Below, piece after piece: positions 56,047 to 64,000 of a stretch of DNA of 64,000 bases; positions within the stretch are counted from its first letter, which is position 1; every line of letters starts with the position of its first letter. Under the pieces are notes generated by a model. It worked only from the letters and a program-made list of their open reading frames with translations, ran no database searches and was not told the origin of the DNA. The translations under genes and the position numbers were made by a program. Origin of the DNA: Litorilituus lipolyticus (GTDB taxonomy: Bacteria; Pseudomonadota; Gammaproteobacteria; Enterobacterales; Alteromonadaceae); contig NZ_SAWY01000001.1 in assembly GCF_006439335.1 (NCBI RefSeq), forward strand, positions 62,001-126,000. The letters run 5' to 3'.

Positions 56047-56670
56047 ATGAGCTCGAATGAAGCAAGCTATCACCATGGCAATTTACGTAATAGTTTACTG
56101 ACGACTGCCAGCACTATACTGCAAGAATCCGGCATTGAAGCTTTATCTTTGAGAAAGCTAGCCGAGCGAATTGGTGTATCGCGTACAGCGGCTTATCATC
56201 ACTTTAAGGATAAAAACGACTTACTTTCAGCGATTGCCGCGCAAGGATTTTTGACTTGGCAGCAACAAGCAGAGAAAACCTTTGATGAGCCTGAATATTC
56301 AAGTCGAGAAAAATACCAAAAATTTGTTCACGACTATGTAGAATTTGCTCACAAAAACCCTGCGGTCTACCAGCTAATGTTTGGCAGCCGACTCTGGAAA
56401 AATAACCAAAGTTCAGAAGAGCTAAAGTCGGTAGCTTACCCTAGCTTTCAATACCAAGTGGCATTAGTAAAAAACTTACAAGCTAAAGGGTTACTACCAC
56501 AGTCCGAAGATCCTCTCAGATTAGCTCAAGTAACTTGGGCGACCCTACATGGAATTGCACAATTAGTTATAGATGGAATTTATGCTGATGCAAGCCATCT
56601 TGAAGAAATGTGTCAGTGTGCAGTCAATCTTTTTTTAACTAGCGAACAAAACCAAATTGTAAACAAATAG
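56047..56670 (+). CDS. TetR/AcrR family transcriptional regulator
   Basis: A 207-residue regulator. The N-terminal HTH (about 8-60) has SYHHGNLRNSLL, LRKLAERIGVSRTAAYHHFKDKNDLLSAIA. The C-terminal domain with the WATLHGIAQLVIDGIYAD helix belongs to the 'WHG' type TetR_C_33 group. It lies 35 nt after the ThrE-like gene and may regulate that gene or the following peptidase; no operator was recognised. Confidence 0.88.
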   Translation: MSSNEASYHHGNLRNSLLTTASTILQESGIEALSLRKLAERIGVSRTAAYHHFKDKNDLLSAIAAQGFLTWQQQAEKTFDEPEYSSREKYQKFVHDYVEFAHKNPAVYQLMFGSRLWKNNQSSEELKSVAYPSFQYQVALVKNLQAKGLLPQSEDPLRLAQVTWATLHGIAQLVIDGIYADASHLEEMCQCAVNLFLTSEQNQIVNK

Positions 56671-56906
56671 TTAACACATTATATCGATAATGTTTCCACC
56701 TTAGGTGCAATGTATTCTTTACAGGCAAAACTATTAGTGAATAATAAAATGTAAATAGATGTGTCAATTGCTAGAAATGTCGCAACATAACTCGTAACAT
56801 GGGGGCATTGTGCAAGAACTTTAATGACTCTGCTTAAAGGTCTCTTTGATGTTTCAGTCAAAACGCACGAACACTTTTATTAAAATAATATATTGAGAAC
56901 ATATCC

Positions 56907-58973
56907 ATGAAAGCAATTTTAACCAGTGCAATTTGTTCTTCATTGTTACTTATTACTGGCTGCAACAGCCAAATGACGAATAATGAATCAAACAGTGCCA
57001 TTAGTACCCAAAAAACCGCGCTAGCTTCAGGTATTGAAAAAGCAAATATTGATAATTCCGTTAGACCTCAAGATAACTTTTACCGTTATGTTAACGGCGG
57101 CTGGATGAAGAACAATGAAGTGCCAGGCGATAAAACCGCTATTGGTTCATTTTATGATTTACGCGACAAAGCTGACGATGACGTTAAAGCCATAATTGAA
57201 GAGTTAGCAGCAACGGATAACTTGAAAATGGGTAGCGATGAACAAAAAGTCGCTGATTTATTCCGTTCATATATGGATTCTGAAAACCGAAATGCGCTAG
57301 GTAGCAAGCCAATTCAACCAATTTTTGATGCCATTAATAACATTAGCAATGCATCAGAACTTTCTGAATTTTTCGGTAAGTACCAAGCTGTTGGTGTAGG
57401 TAGCCCATTAGCTTTCTATATCAGCATCGATGCAAAAGACTCAAGCAGTTATGCAACACATATTTGGCAAAGTGGCCTAGGTTTACCTGATAAAGATTAC
57501 TACTTTAATGAAGCTGAACGTTTCACAGCATTACGCGCTGGCTATGTAGCACACATAGAAAAAATGTTCGATCTTGCTGGTTTAAAAGGTGGTAAAGAAG
57601 CGGCTAAAACCATTATGGCTTTAGAAACTAAATTAGCTAATTACCACTGGACTCGCGTACAAACTCGTGACAGCGAAAAGCGCTATAATAAGTTTGCAGT
57701 TAGTGATTTATCTAAGTTAACCGATGCTTTTGACTGGTCTGCTTATTTATCAGCTCAAGGCGTAGCTAAACAAAAAGATATCATTATTAACCAACCAGAC
57801 TTTATTGAAGGTTTTGGTAAAATATTTGCTGAAACACCACTAAAAGATTGGCAAACATACCTAACATTCCATACCTTAAGTAATTTTGCTCCTTATTTAA
57901 GTGCTGACATTGATAATGAAAACTTTGACTTTTATTCAAAACAGTTAAGCGGACGCAAAGAGCAACGCCCACAATGGAAACGCGGTGTTAGTGTAGTAAA
58001 CCGTAACTTAGGCGAAGTGATTGGTAAAATATACGTAAGTCGTCATTTCACACCAAAAGCAAAAGCACGCATGAGTGAACTAGTTGAAAACTTACGTACT
58101 GCCTATGGTGACAGCATCGATGGTTTAGAGTGGATGTCGGGTGATACGAAAAAATCTGCCCATGTAAAACTTGCAGCATTTACACCAAAAATTGGTTACC
58201 CAGATAAGTGGGAAGATTACTCTGCATTAAACATTGAATCAGATGATTTAGTGGGCAATGTAATGCGTTCATCACGTTTAGGTCATGACAAAGAAGTTGC
58301 CAAATTAGGTGGACCTATTCATGATTGGGAATGGCACATGTCTCCTCAAACAGTGAATGCTTACTATAGCCCTACAGCTAATGAAATTGTATTCCCTGCC
58401 GCTATTTTGCAGCCACCATTCTTTAATATGCAAGCTGATGACGCAGTAAACTACGGCGGTATCGGTGCAGTTATTGGTCACGAAATGGGTCACGGATTTG
58501 ATGATCAAGGCAGTAAATATGATGCTGATGGTAACTTACGCAACTGGTGGACAGAGCAAGATCTTAAAGAGTTTGCTAACCGTACTAAAGCGTTAGTTGA
58601 ACAATATGCTAATTACCAAGTTTTTGAAGATCTAAACGTCAATGGTGAATTGACATTAGGTGAAAACATTGGTGATTTATCTGGTGTTACTATTGCTTAT
58701 AAAGCTTATAAAGCTTCTTTAAACGGTAAAGAAGCCCCAGTGATTGACGGTTTAACTGGCGATCAACGCTTCTTTATGGGCTATGCACAAATCTGGCGCT
58801 CAAAAATTGTCGAAAAATCAATGCGTAACCGTGTTGCGACAGACCCGCATTCTCCAGGTGAGTTCCGTGCTTTAGGTTCATTGTCAAATATGAACGAGTT
58901 TTACGACGCATTTGACGTAAAAGAAGGCGATGCAATGTACATTGCACCTGAGAAGCGCGTTAAAATTTGGTAG
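56907..58973 (+). CDS. M13 family (neprilysin-like) lipoprotein metallopeptidase
   Basis: A 688-residue PepO-type zinc endopeptidase. Lipoprotein signal ends LLITGC (Cys19). The N-terminal domain carries QDNFYRYVNGGWMKN near 52-66. The catalytic site is VIGHEMGHGFDDQGS (H525, E526, H529) with the third ligand in GENIGDLSG (E586). The C-terminal NEFYDAF...GDAMY ends VKIW, typical of M13. Cuts small peptides at the outer-membrane or periplasmic surface. It stands alone before a terminator. Confidence 0.93.
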   Translation: MKAILTSAICSSLLLITGCNSQMTNNESNSAISTQKTALASGIEKANIDNSVRPQDNFYRYVNGGWMKNNEVPGDKTAIGSFYDLRDKADDDVKAIIEELAATDNLKMGSDEQKVADLFRSYMDSENRNALGSKPIQPIFDAINNISNASELSEFFGKYQAVGVGSPLAFYISIDAKDSSSYATHIWQSGLGLPDKDYYFNEAERFTALRAGYVAHIEKMFDLAGLKGGKEAAKTIMALETKLANYHWTRVQTRDSEKRYNKFAVSDLSKLTDAFDWSAYLSAQGVAKQKDIIINQPDFIEGFGKIFAETPLKDWQTYLTFHTLSNFAPYLSADIDNENFDFYSKQLSGRKEQRPQWKRGVSVVNRNLGEVIGKIYVSRHFTPKAKARMSELVENLRTAYGDSIDGLEWMSGDTKKSAHVKLAAFTPKIGYPDKWEDYSALNIESDDLVGNVMRSSRLGHDKEVAKLGGPIHDWEWHMSPQTVNAYYSPTANEIVFPAAILQPPFFNMQADDAVNYGGIGAVIGHEMGHGFDDQGSKYDADGNLRNWWTEQDLKEFANRTKALVEQYANYQVFEDLNVNGELTLGENIGDLSGVTIAYKAYKASLNGKEAPVIDGLTGDQRFFMGYAQIWRSKIVEKSMRNRVATDPHSPGEFRALGSLSNMNEFYDAFDVKEGDAMYIAPEKRVKIW

Positions 58974-58997
58974 TACAACCTGAAATAAGTTTGTAAT

Positions 58998-59022
58998 AAA
59001 GGAGCTTCGGCTCCTTTTTTTT
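58998..59022 (+). terminator. Terminator of the M13 peptidase gene
   Basis: AAAGGAGC-TTCG-GCTCCTTTTTTTT, a classical UUCG tetraloop hairpin with T-run, 25 nt after the stop. Confidence 0.92.
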
Positions 59023-59061
59023 ATCTTTTAAACTTTATGAGCAGTTGATCTTTGTTTATTA

Positions 59062-59346
59062 ATGCAGCTGAATAATAAAATCGCCTTAATCAAAGCAAAA
59101 ATTGCATCATTGAGTCACCGAAATCAGTCATTTTTAACACAGAGTGAAGCGATTTTAGACTAAGCCCGAGGGCAATGGTTATTTTTAACACTAGCTACAT
59201 TCACATTTCTCTCATTTGGAATAACCAAACCACGTTCACACACCGCTTTGCGATTGATAAAAATAGCCAATGCTGAAAATATCAACAAAGTTCACCAGTC
59301 CCTAGCTATACTTACACTAAAACATTTTGTTTATGTGCCATGTTGA
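59062..59346 (+). pseudogene. Possible broken small membrane-protein gene
   Basis: From ATG 59062 the frame reads MQLNNKIALIKAKIASLSHR...QSEAILD, then TAA at 59161, and continues open for 60 codons with a hydrophobic segment WLFLTLATFTFLSFG, ending at TGA 59344-59346. A coiled-coil-like start and a single helix would make sense as one small protein with a nonsense mutation. No ribosome site is seen, so this is weak. Confidence 0.25.
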
Positions 59347-60209
59347 ACCGATTAAGTGCTTCCCTACTTTTCTTGACGCTTAATGCCTTCGCACAAGAAG
59401 AGGTCATTAATGTTTCTGTCGAAACGGATACCTACAAGTACGCTCAAGAAATTCTCAAAGGGCGACCTGCTATAGAGGTAACTAACTATGCGAGTCCAAA
59501 CTCACAACGTGATGTCGTTGAGTTTATCCTTGTACAGAAAGCCTTAGCACTTGGTGGTTTAGAGCTAAAATTTTCCATCACTACAGGTAACTATGATGCA
59601 AGAAATATTAAGTTATTAAGAAGCGGACTTTTACTGATAAGTTTTGATTCCATGTGGCACTCACATGTAAACCAGTTTGCCGATGAGCTTTTTATCTCAG
59701 CGCCTATTATTGAAAAAGGTGAATATATGGCAGGCATATACACTTCAAAAGAAAACCACGCGAAAATAACAATTTAAGGGCTCAGTGATCTTCAAAAACT
59801 CACCGTCGTATCAAATAAAAACTGGCCCGTTGATTGGGCAACATTGCAAACAATAGCCCCTAAATCACTAATGCATGAAGAGGAATGGCTATCTATGGCA
59901 AAAATAGTAAGTAAAGGCTGGGTTGATGTGATGCTAGCCCCATTTACTAGCAACTATCCGTTTAACTATCAAGGACAGGGATATTTCATCAAGGCTATTG
60001 ACGGAGCAAAAGTTGCACTAAATGATAGTAGGCACTTCGTAATCTCAAAAAAGCACCCAAACTCAAAAGAAACATTTATTGCCCTGCAAAAGGGACTAGC
60101 AATACTAAGGCAACGCGGTGAGATAACGAGAGCTTACCAGCAATCAGGCTTTCTTAATAAGCAAGTTCAACACTGGAATATAATAAATAAAAGTAAACTT
60201 ATAGAGTAG
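59340..60209 (+). pseudogene. Periplasmic substrate-binding-like protein gene with in-frame stop
   Basis: ATG 59340 opens a frame with a signal peptide (MLNRLSASLLFLTLNAFA) and a bacterial solute-binding-3-like N-terminal half (to about residue 145). TAA at 59775-59777 interrupts it, but the same frame runs on for 144 more codons with the expected second half (LTVVSNKNWPVDW, EEWLSMAKIVSKGWVDVML, ALQKGLAILRQRGEITRAYQ). Both halves together make about 289 residues, normal for such proteins. I therefore read it as one gene broken by a single nonsense change. A sequencing error is the alternative. Confidence 0.75.
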
Positions 60210-60317
60210 TTCATTTTACTTCCTGCCTAGATTGCCCTAGCTTTTAAATGATAAACAAAACTATTTTATGATTAAGATCAAACGTTTTACTTAATGTTAG
60301 TAAAAAACAACCTAAGC

Positions 60318-60336
60318 ACTATTGATAACCATTATC
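60318..60336. promoter_or_regulatory. Fur box upstream of bfd
   Basis: ACTATTGATAACCATTATC matches 15 of 19 positions of the Fur consensus GATAATGATAATCATTATC. It lies about 50 bp before the bfd start, fitting iron repression. Confidence 0.75.
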
Positions 60337-60385
60337 ATTTAGATTACTATATCTGCAATCTTAACAAAATTTACAAGAAATCGTT

Positions 60386-60580
60386 ATGTACGTTTGCCTT
60401 TGCCACGGTATCACAGATAGTCAGATTGAATCAGCCATCGATAATGGTGCTCACTCAATGAAACAAATTAGCCAAGAATTAAGTGTGGGATCTCAGTGTG
60501 GAAAATGTTGCCAATGTACAAAAAAAGTTCTCAGCAGCAAGTTAATGCAAATCTCTGAAGCACAACCTGCTGCTGCGTAA
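60386..60580 (+). CDS. bfd: Bacterioferritin-associated ferredoxin
   Basis: A 64-residue [2Fe-2S] protein that reduces and releases iron stored in bacterioferritin. Cluster cysteines C4, C6, C38 and C41 are in place (VCLCHGIT, GSQCGKC); C42 and C44 are extra. Helix-turn-helix-like Bfd fold with ITDSQIESAID. Preceded by a Fur box, as usual, and convergent with two bacterioferritin genes 8 nt away. Confidence 0.93.
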   Translation: MYVCLCHGITDSQIESAIDNGAHSMKQISQELSVGSQCGKCCQCTKKVLSSKLMQISEAQPAAA

Positions 60581-60587
60581 TTCAAAC

Positions 60588-61055
60588 TTATCGCATCATC
60601 GATTCTAAATAATTCTCGATGCCAGCATGCTTAATTAAGTATTGTTGGCTTTCAATCCAATCAATTTGCTCTTCTACATTACTTAAAATCTCTTCAGCGC
60701 AATCTCTACTAATATAATCTTGCTCTGCTTCAGACAAAGCGATAAGAGCTTGTAGGGCCGCTCGAGACTGGTATTCTAGATCCATATTGGCTTGCATCAT
60801 TTCCACAGTATTTTCACCAATATGTAAACGCCCTAAATCTTGTAAATTAGGTAGCCCTTCTAGAAATAAAATTCGATTAATGAGTTTATCTGCCTGCTTC
60901 ATTTTTATAATCGAAACTTTATAATCCGCTTCATCAAGCTCTTCTAACCCCCAATTTTTATACATTCTAGCGTGTAAAAAATATTGGTTTATCGCTATTA
61001 ATTCAATAGCTAATGCTTTATTAAGTAATGCAATAACTTGTTTATTACCTTTCAT
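60588..61055 (-). CDS. bfr: Bacterioferritin subunit with heme ligand but no ferroxidase centre
   Basis: A 155-residue bacterioferritin. Compared with E. coli Bfr, Met52, the heme axial ligand, is kept (IIKMKQAD), and E18 and E94 are present. Ferroxidase ligands E51, H54, E127 and H130 are replaced by Lys, Gln, Val and Gln. The nucleation His46 is also Lys. It should bind heme but not oxidise iron by itself. It lies 8 nt downstream of the second subunit gene on the same strand, so the two can co-assemble into mixed shells. The gene symbol is used in the generic sense. Confidence 0.9.
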   Translation of the reverse strand: MKGNKQVIALLNKALAIELIAINQYFLHARMYKNWGLEELDEADYKVSIIKMKQADKLINRILFLEGLPNLQDLGRLHIGENTVEMMQANMDLEYQSRAALQALIALSEAEQDYISRDCAEEILSNVEEQIDWIESQQYLIKHAGIENYLESMMR

Positions 61056-61063
61056 AGAGCCTC

Positions 61064-61552
61064 CTATGCTTTATCAGTTTCTTTGCCCATCTTAGATTGA
61101 ATGTAATTAGGTAACCCTATTCGACCTATCAAACCAATTTGTTGCTCTAACCAATAAACATGATCTTCCTCTGTATCTTCTAATAATGTCAGCAATACCT
61201 CCCTACTTTGATAATCTCCTTCTGCTTCACATAAGGCAATAGAAGCTTTTAATGCGTCGACAACTTCCATTTCTAAGACCAAATCATTTTTCAGCATTTC
61301 TTCAACATCGCTACCAATTAAAAGGTCTCGACGATTTTTTAAATTAGGTACACCTTCTAAAAAAAGAATACGTTTAATTAATGCATCTGCATGTGTAATC
61401 TCTTCTTCCATTTCATGGTTTAGTTGCTCATATAGCTCATGTAGCCCCCAATCTTCATACATTCTTGAATGAGTGAAGTATTGATCTATCGCGGCGAGTT
61501 CGTTGTGTAATAAACCATTAAGACTAGCAATTACTTTATCGTTGCCTTTCAT
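61064..61552 (-). CDS. bfr: Bacterioferritin subunit with ferroxidase centre but no heme ligand
   Basis: A 162-residue bacterioferritin, starting at ATG 61552 with GGAG eight bases upstream (a longer frame begins at 61576). Ferroxidase ligands E18 (HNELAAI), E51, H54 (EEEITHAD), E94, E127 and H130 (TEEDHVYW) are all present. The heme ligand Met52 is Ile. It should oxidise and store iron but not hold heme, complementing the gene 8 nt downstream. C-terminus ends with a short charged tail. Confidence 0.9.
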   Translation of the reverse strand: MKGNDKVIASLNGLLHNELAAIDQYFTHSRMYEDWGLHELYEQLNHEMEEEITHADALIKRILFLEGVPNLKNRRDLLIGSDVEEMLKNDLVLEMEVVDALKASIALCEAEGDYQSREVLLTLLEDTEEDHVYWLEQQIGLIGRIGLPNYIQSKMGKETDKA

Positions 61553-61576
61553 TATTCGCTCCAAAATAGTAGTCAT

Positions 61577-61865
61577 TCGTCTCTCAATACTAGTAGAGGA
61601 TATATAAAACCGCTAATGTCGAATAACTAAAAACAAGGTTATTTTCTTCAGCTTTAAATAAGTGCAAGTGCCTAATAAATATAACCAATGCCTTGTTTAT
61701 AATTGCTTCCAAATCAACATACATTACAAGCTAAAAATCAAAAGTTATTACTGAGTGATTAATCGTTTCTTAAACTGTAAATATAATCTGAAAATGAATT
61801 ACTCTTACCATTACCTCCAAGATGGCACGTGAATCGAATATATAATGAATACGCTCCTAACGAAT
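61577..61865. other. Gap between bacterioferritin and MCP genes
   Basis: AT-rich, no convincing coding frame. It must hold the minus-strand bacterioferritin promoter, but no clear Fur box was recognised there. The last part before the MCP gene contains the operator-like palindrome and promoter listed separately. Confidence 0.4.
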
Positions 61866-61923
61866 ATTTCACTTTCTTGTGAAATTTCAAATCATTGACT
61901 AGTCTATTAACTGGACATATTAA
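61866..61923 (+). promoter_or_regulatory. Palindrome and sigma-70 promoter of the chemosensory operon
   Basis: TTGACT (61895-61900), 17 bp, TATTAA (61918-61923) make a plausible promoter 40 bp before the MCP ATG. Immediately upstream is the palindrome ATTTCAC-TTTCTT-GTGAAAT (61866-61885), a possible operator. Confidence 0.5.
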
Positions 61924-61963
61924 TCAGCTTCATCATTCTTTCCTGACCAAAATAGGATGCAAA

Positions 61964-63151
61964 ATGCTAATCAAAACAAAACAAAAACTGATTTTAAGTT
62001 TTTCGTTTTTATTACTCAGTATTATTTTTGCTCTCTGGGATAACCAAAGTTCGCCCTTAATCACTTTAGTCATTTCAATTGTCGCGGTTATTAGCAGCAT
62101 CACTTCATGGACATTATTTAAACAAATCAACATTCATTTAGAGCATACCTTGCATTTAGATGAACAATCCAAAAGTAGCGAAGAAGACGGCACGCAACAG
62201 GTAGAGCAATACCTCCTATTAGCATACGAAATTATCAATATTTGGGCAGGACAAACCGAACTTGCCAAAAAACAAGGTGATGACAATGTTAATCAACTCG
62301 CTAATAATTTTGCACAAATCAAAGAGCAGCTAGCATTAGCTATTCAAACATCAAAAGAAACATCTGGCGAGATGAGCGGCACAACAGGTCTTACCCAAGT
62401 AATAGCGACATCAGAGCAAGAGCTAAATGACATCATCACTTCTTTGAATGATGCCATGCTAGGTCGAGATCAGATTTTAAGTGAAATCAGTAAGCTCTCT
62501 GCCATTGCCGAAGAGTTATCTAAAATGGGAGATGATGTAGCAGGTATCGCCTCACAAACCAATTTACTGGCACTTAATGCTGCAATTGAAGCTGCTCGAG
62601 CAGGTGAAGCAGGCAGAGGGTTTGCTGTTGTCGCAGATGAAGTTAGAACATTATCAACAAGATCTGGAGAAACAGGGGCGCGGATTACTGAAACTATTGA
62701 ACAAGTCAACGCAACCTTACAAAACACATTAGAAAAAACACAAAACTTCTCTGAACAAGACAGTGCGTTAATACATAATGCAGAAAACATCATTAAAGAC
62801 GTCATTGAACAATACACTCAATCAGGTGAAAAAATTATTCATGGCGCTCACCAACTTGAACAAGAAAACTCTGCTGTGCAACTCGCCATTGATGACGTAC
62901 TTGTTTCATTACAATTTCAAGACAGAGTTAGCCAAATACTTGGGCACATCCAAGACGATATGAATAAGCTATCTCCATATTATCAAGCGTGTCAATCGAG
63001 TCTCATTCATGGTGAAACAATAAAGCCAATAAACAGCAAAAAGTGGCTAAATAATATAAAACAAACATACACAACCCTTGAGCAAGTTGCTCGTCATGAT
63101 GGTGATAAACAAGCTGAAGTAAAAATTGACAATAACATAACTTTCTTTTAA
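61964..63151 (+). CDS. Methyl-accepting chemotaxis protein without periplasmic sensor domain
   Basis: A 395-residue receptor. Two membrane helices (about 9-25 and 31-50) are joined by only a few residues, so there is no periplasmic ligand domain and no HAMP signature. The cytoplasmic coil contains the MCP hairpin tip [29 protein letters not shown], followed by a shorter return half ending in [20 protein letters not shown]. It must sense through the membrane or cytoplasm or respond to another protein. ATG 61964 has an AGGA site; a TTG-type extension to 61895 overlaps the promoter and is unlikely. First gene of the operon with CheY, STAS and CheA. Confidence 0.85.
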   Translation: MLIKTKQKLILSFSFLLLSIIFALWDNQSSPLITLVISIVAVISSITSWTLFKQINIHLEHTLHLDEQSKSSEEDGTQQVEQYLLLAYEIINIWAGQTELAKKQGDDNVNQLANNFAQIKEQLALAIQTSKETSGEMSGTTGLTQVIATSEQELNDIITSLNDAMLGRDQILSEISKLSAIAEELSKMGDDVAGIASQTNLLALNAAIEAARAGEAGRGFAVVADEVRTLSTRSGETGARITETIEQVNATLQNTLEKTQNFSEQDSALIHNAENIIKDVIEQYTQSGEKIIHGAHQLEQENSAVQLAIDDVLVSLQFQDRVSQILGHIQDDMNKLSPYYQACQSSLIHGETIKPINSKKWLNNIKQTYTTLEQVARHDGDKQAEVKIDNNITFF

Positions 63152-63187
63152 TGCTTAAGTAAAGAATCAAGATACGGTAGGGAAATA

Positions 63188-63550
63188 ATGAGTAAAACAA
63201 TTTTAATTGTTGATGACTCAGCCAGTATAAGGCAAGTCGTCACTATTACATTAAAAGGAGCTGGCTTTGAAGTTATCGAAGCAACAAATGGCAAAGAAGG
63301 TATAGCAAAACTTGACGGAACAAAAGTTCATCTCATTATTTCCGATGTCAATATGCCCATAATGGGAGGCATTGACATGGTTAAAGAGATAAAACAATTA
63401 CCTAAGTATAAATTTACTCCTGTCATCATGTTAACGACAGAAGCTTCAGAGGAAATGAAACAACAAGGTAAAGCCATTGGCGCTAAAGCCTGGATGGTAA
63501 AACCGTTCAAACCAGAGCAAATGTTACAAGCTGTCAATATGCTTACATAG
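63188..63550 (+). CDS. CheY-like response regulator
   Basis: A 120-residue single receiver domain. Acidic pocket D9, D10 (LIVDDSAS), phospho-acceptor D53 (ISDVNMP), T83 (MLTTEA) and K105 (VKPF) are all present, so it should be phosphorylated. No output domain. Between an MCP gene (36 nt) and an STAS gene (32 nt); probably the target of the CheA that begins downstream. Confidence 0.92.
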   Translation: MSKTILIVDDSASIRQVVTITLKGAGFEVIEATNGKEGIAKLDGTKVHLIISDVNMPIMGGIDMVKEIKQLPKYKFTPVIMLTTEASEEMKQQGKAIGAKAWMVKPFKPEQMLQAVNMLT

Positions 63551-63582
63551 CCCTTTACTTCATTTATTTATTGAGTCATTGA

Positions 63583-63924
63583 ATGCCTGAGATTAAAGTT
63601 GTGCAAAAACGTAATAACACCACTGAAGTGACTATTAGTGGTGAGCTTACAATTTATGAAGCACAAAGCTTTTTTACTGAGCATATACAACCATTAACTA
63701 TTCAACAGCAGCTTAATTTAAAACTCGCCAAACTGACAGAAGTCGACACTGCGGGCATTCAAGTACTTATTATGTTACTCAATAAGGCACAAGAACTCAC
63801 CGCTAGTATTCGTATTATTTCGTTAAGTGTCGCCATTAAAGACTATTGTGAATTATTTCAATTACATCATTATTTTACTGTCACAAAAGACAAGGTAAAA
63901 AGTAACTCAGGTGAAAACCCATGA
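63583..63924 (+). CDS. STAS-domain protein
   Basis: A 113-residue anti-sigma-antagonist-like (SpoIIAA/STAS) protein. The fold is visible from VTISGELTIYEAQSFF to the AKLTEVDTAGIQVLIMLL switch region. The usual phosphorylated Ser after Asp is Thr here (VDTAG). Such proteins occur in chemosensory operons with CheA where their role is unclear. Its stop overlaps the cheA start by 4 nt. Confidence 0.85.
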   Translation: MPEIKVVQKRNNTTEVTISGELTIYEAQSFFTEHIQPLTIQQQLNLKLAKLTEVDTAGIQVLIMLLNKAQELTASIRIISLSVAIKDYCELFQLHHYFTVTKDKVKSNSGENP

Positions 63925-64000
63925 GTTTAGATGCCGCTCTAGAAACATTTTACGCCGAAGCAAAAGAACACCTAGAATCAATGGAGCACATTTTATTGCA
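63921..64000 (+). CDS. cheA: CheA histidine kinase, 5' end only
   Basis: The frame from ATG 63921 runs off the window after 26 complete codons: MSLDAALETFYAEAKEHLES and on. This is how CheA Hpt domains usually start, with the phospho-accepting His further along. It overlaps the STAS gene by ATGA, so it belongs to the MCP-CheY-STAS operon. The kinase and coupling domains cannot be seen. Confidence 0.7.
   Translation, partial: MSLDAALETFYAEAKEHLESMEHILL

Noticed and set aside
56679..56861. 60-codon minus-strand frame between the TetR and M13 genes
   Set aside because: No ribosome site, no recognisable features, and only an ordinary intergenic gap.
59775..59777. Stop-codon recoding in the binding-protein gene
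   Set aside because: The codon is TAA, not TGA or TAG, and no recoding structure is seen, so a plain nonsense mutation or sequencing error is simpler.

Overview
The window is a gene-dense, AT-rich stretch of chromosome from a marine gammaproteobacterium, most likely of the Colwellia/Alteromonadales group. I infer this from proteins and gene order, without database searches. The indicators are an Mrp Na+/H+ antiporter operon with fused AB subunits, a type IV pilus minor-pilin cluster, Aeromonas/Alteromonas-type secreted peptidases, and the order grpE-nadK-recN-bamE-ratB/ratA-smpB-ssrA shared with enterics. Nearly everything is core genome; the clear foreign DNA is a small decayed island behind ssrA and a tandem MITE-like element.

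Layout. 1-4.5 kb: the end of mnmC, a secreted protein built only from PilJ-type sensor domains, a tandem pair of 194-bp inverted-repeat elements, then yfcL, an ATP-NAD kinase family gene and epmC on the minus strand. 4.8-10.6 kb: mrpABCDEFG (six genes, minus strand). 10.9-12 kb: an Lrp/AsnC regulator and a secreted protein of unknown role. 12.2-17.1 kb: the chaperone genes dnaJ, dnaK and grpE (minus), with a TlpA-like thioredoxin gene between dnaK and grpE. dnaK and grpE each have a convincing sigma-32 promoter. 17.3-23.5 kb: nadK, recN (with a LexA box placed inside the nadK terminator), bamE, ratB/ratA, smpB, a psiE homologue and the tmRNA gene. 23.5-25.9 kb: a relic island at the tmRNA 3' end, holding an integrase that seems to lack its catalytic tyrosine, an unknown ORF, a broken umuC fragment and a short duplicate of the tmRNA end.

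26-33 kb: pilV-pilW-pilX-pilY1-pilE-tapY2-like genes (minus), which build and prime type IV pili. 33-40.6 kb: ispH, fkpB, lspA, ileS, ribF and murJ (minus), divergent from rpsT. 41.3-46.6 kb: an M49-type lipoprotein peptidase, a GMC oxidoreductase and an acyl-CoA dehydrogenase under a PsrA-like site. 47.1-50 kb: a kexin-like subtilase lipoprotein followed by its probable dedicated external chaperone. 50-54.4 kb: a DUF3010 gene and a four-gene sugar-acid catabolic cluster (SDR dehydrogenase, lactonase, dehydratase, class II aldolase) arranged convergently. 54.5-59 kb: a 58-residue membrane protein, a ThrE-type exporter, a TetR regulator and an M13 peptidase.

59.1-64 kb: a periplasmic binding-protein pseudogene, then an iron-storage module (bfd behind a Fur box, and two bacterioferritin genes whose active-site residues are divided between them). 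The window ends in a chemosensory operon MCP-CheY-STAS-CheA, with CheA running off the end.

No wholly new multi-gene system stands out. The best leads are the split-function bacterioferritin pair, the LexA box nested in a terminator, the tethered subtilase with its chaperone gene, the tandem MITE-like element, and the decayed ssrA island.
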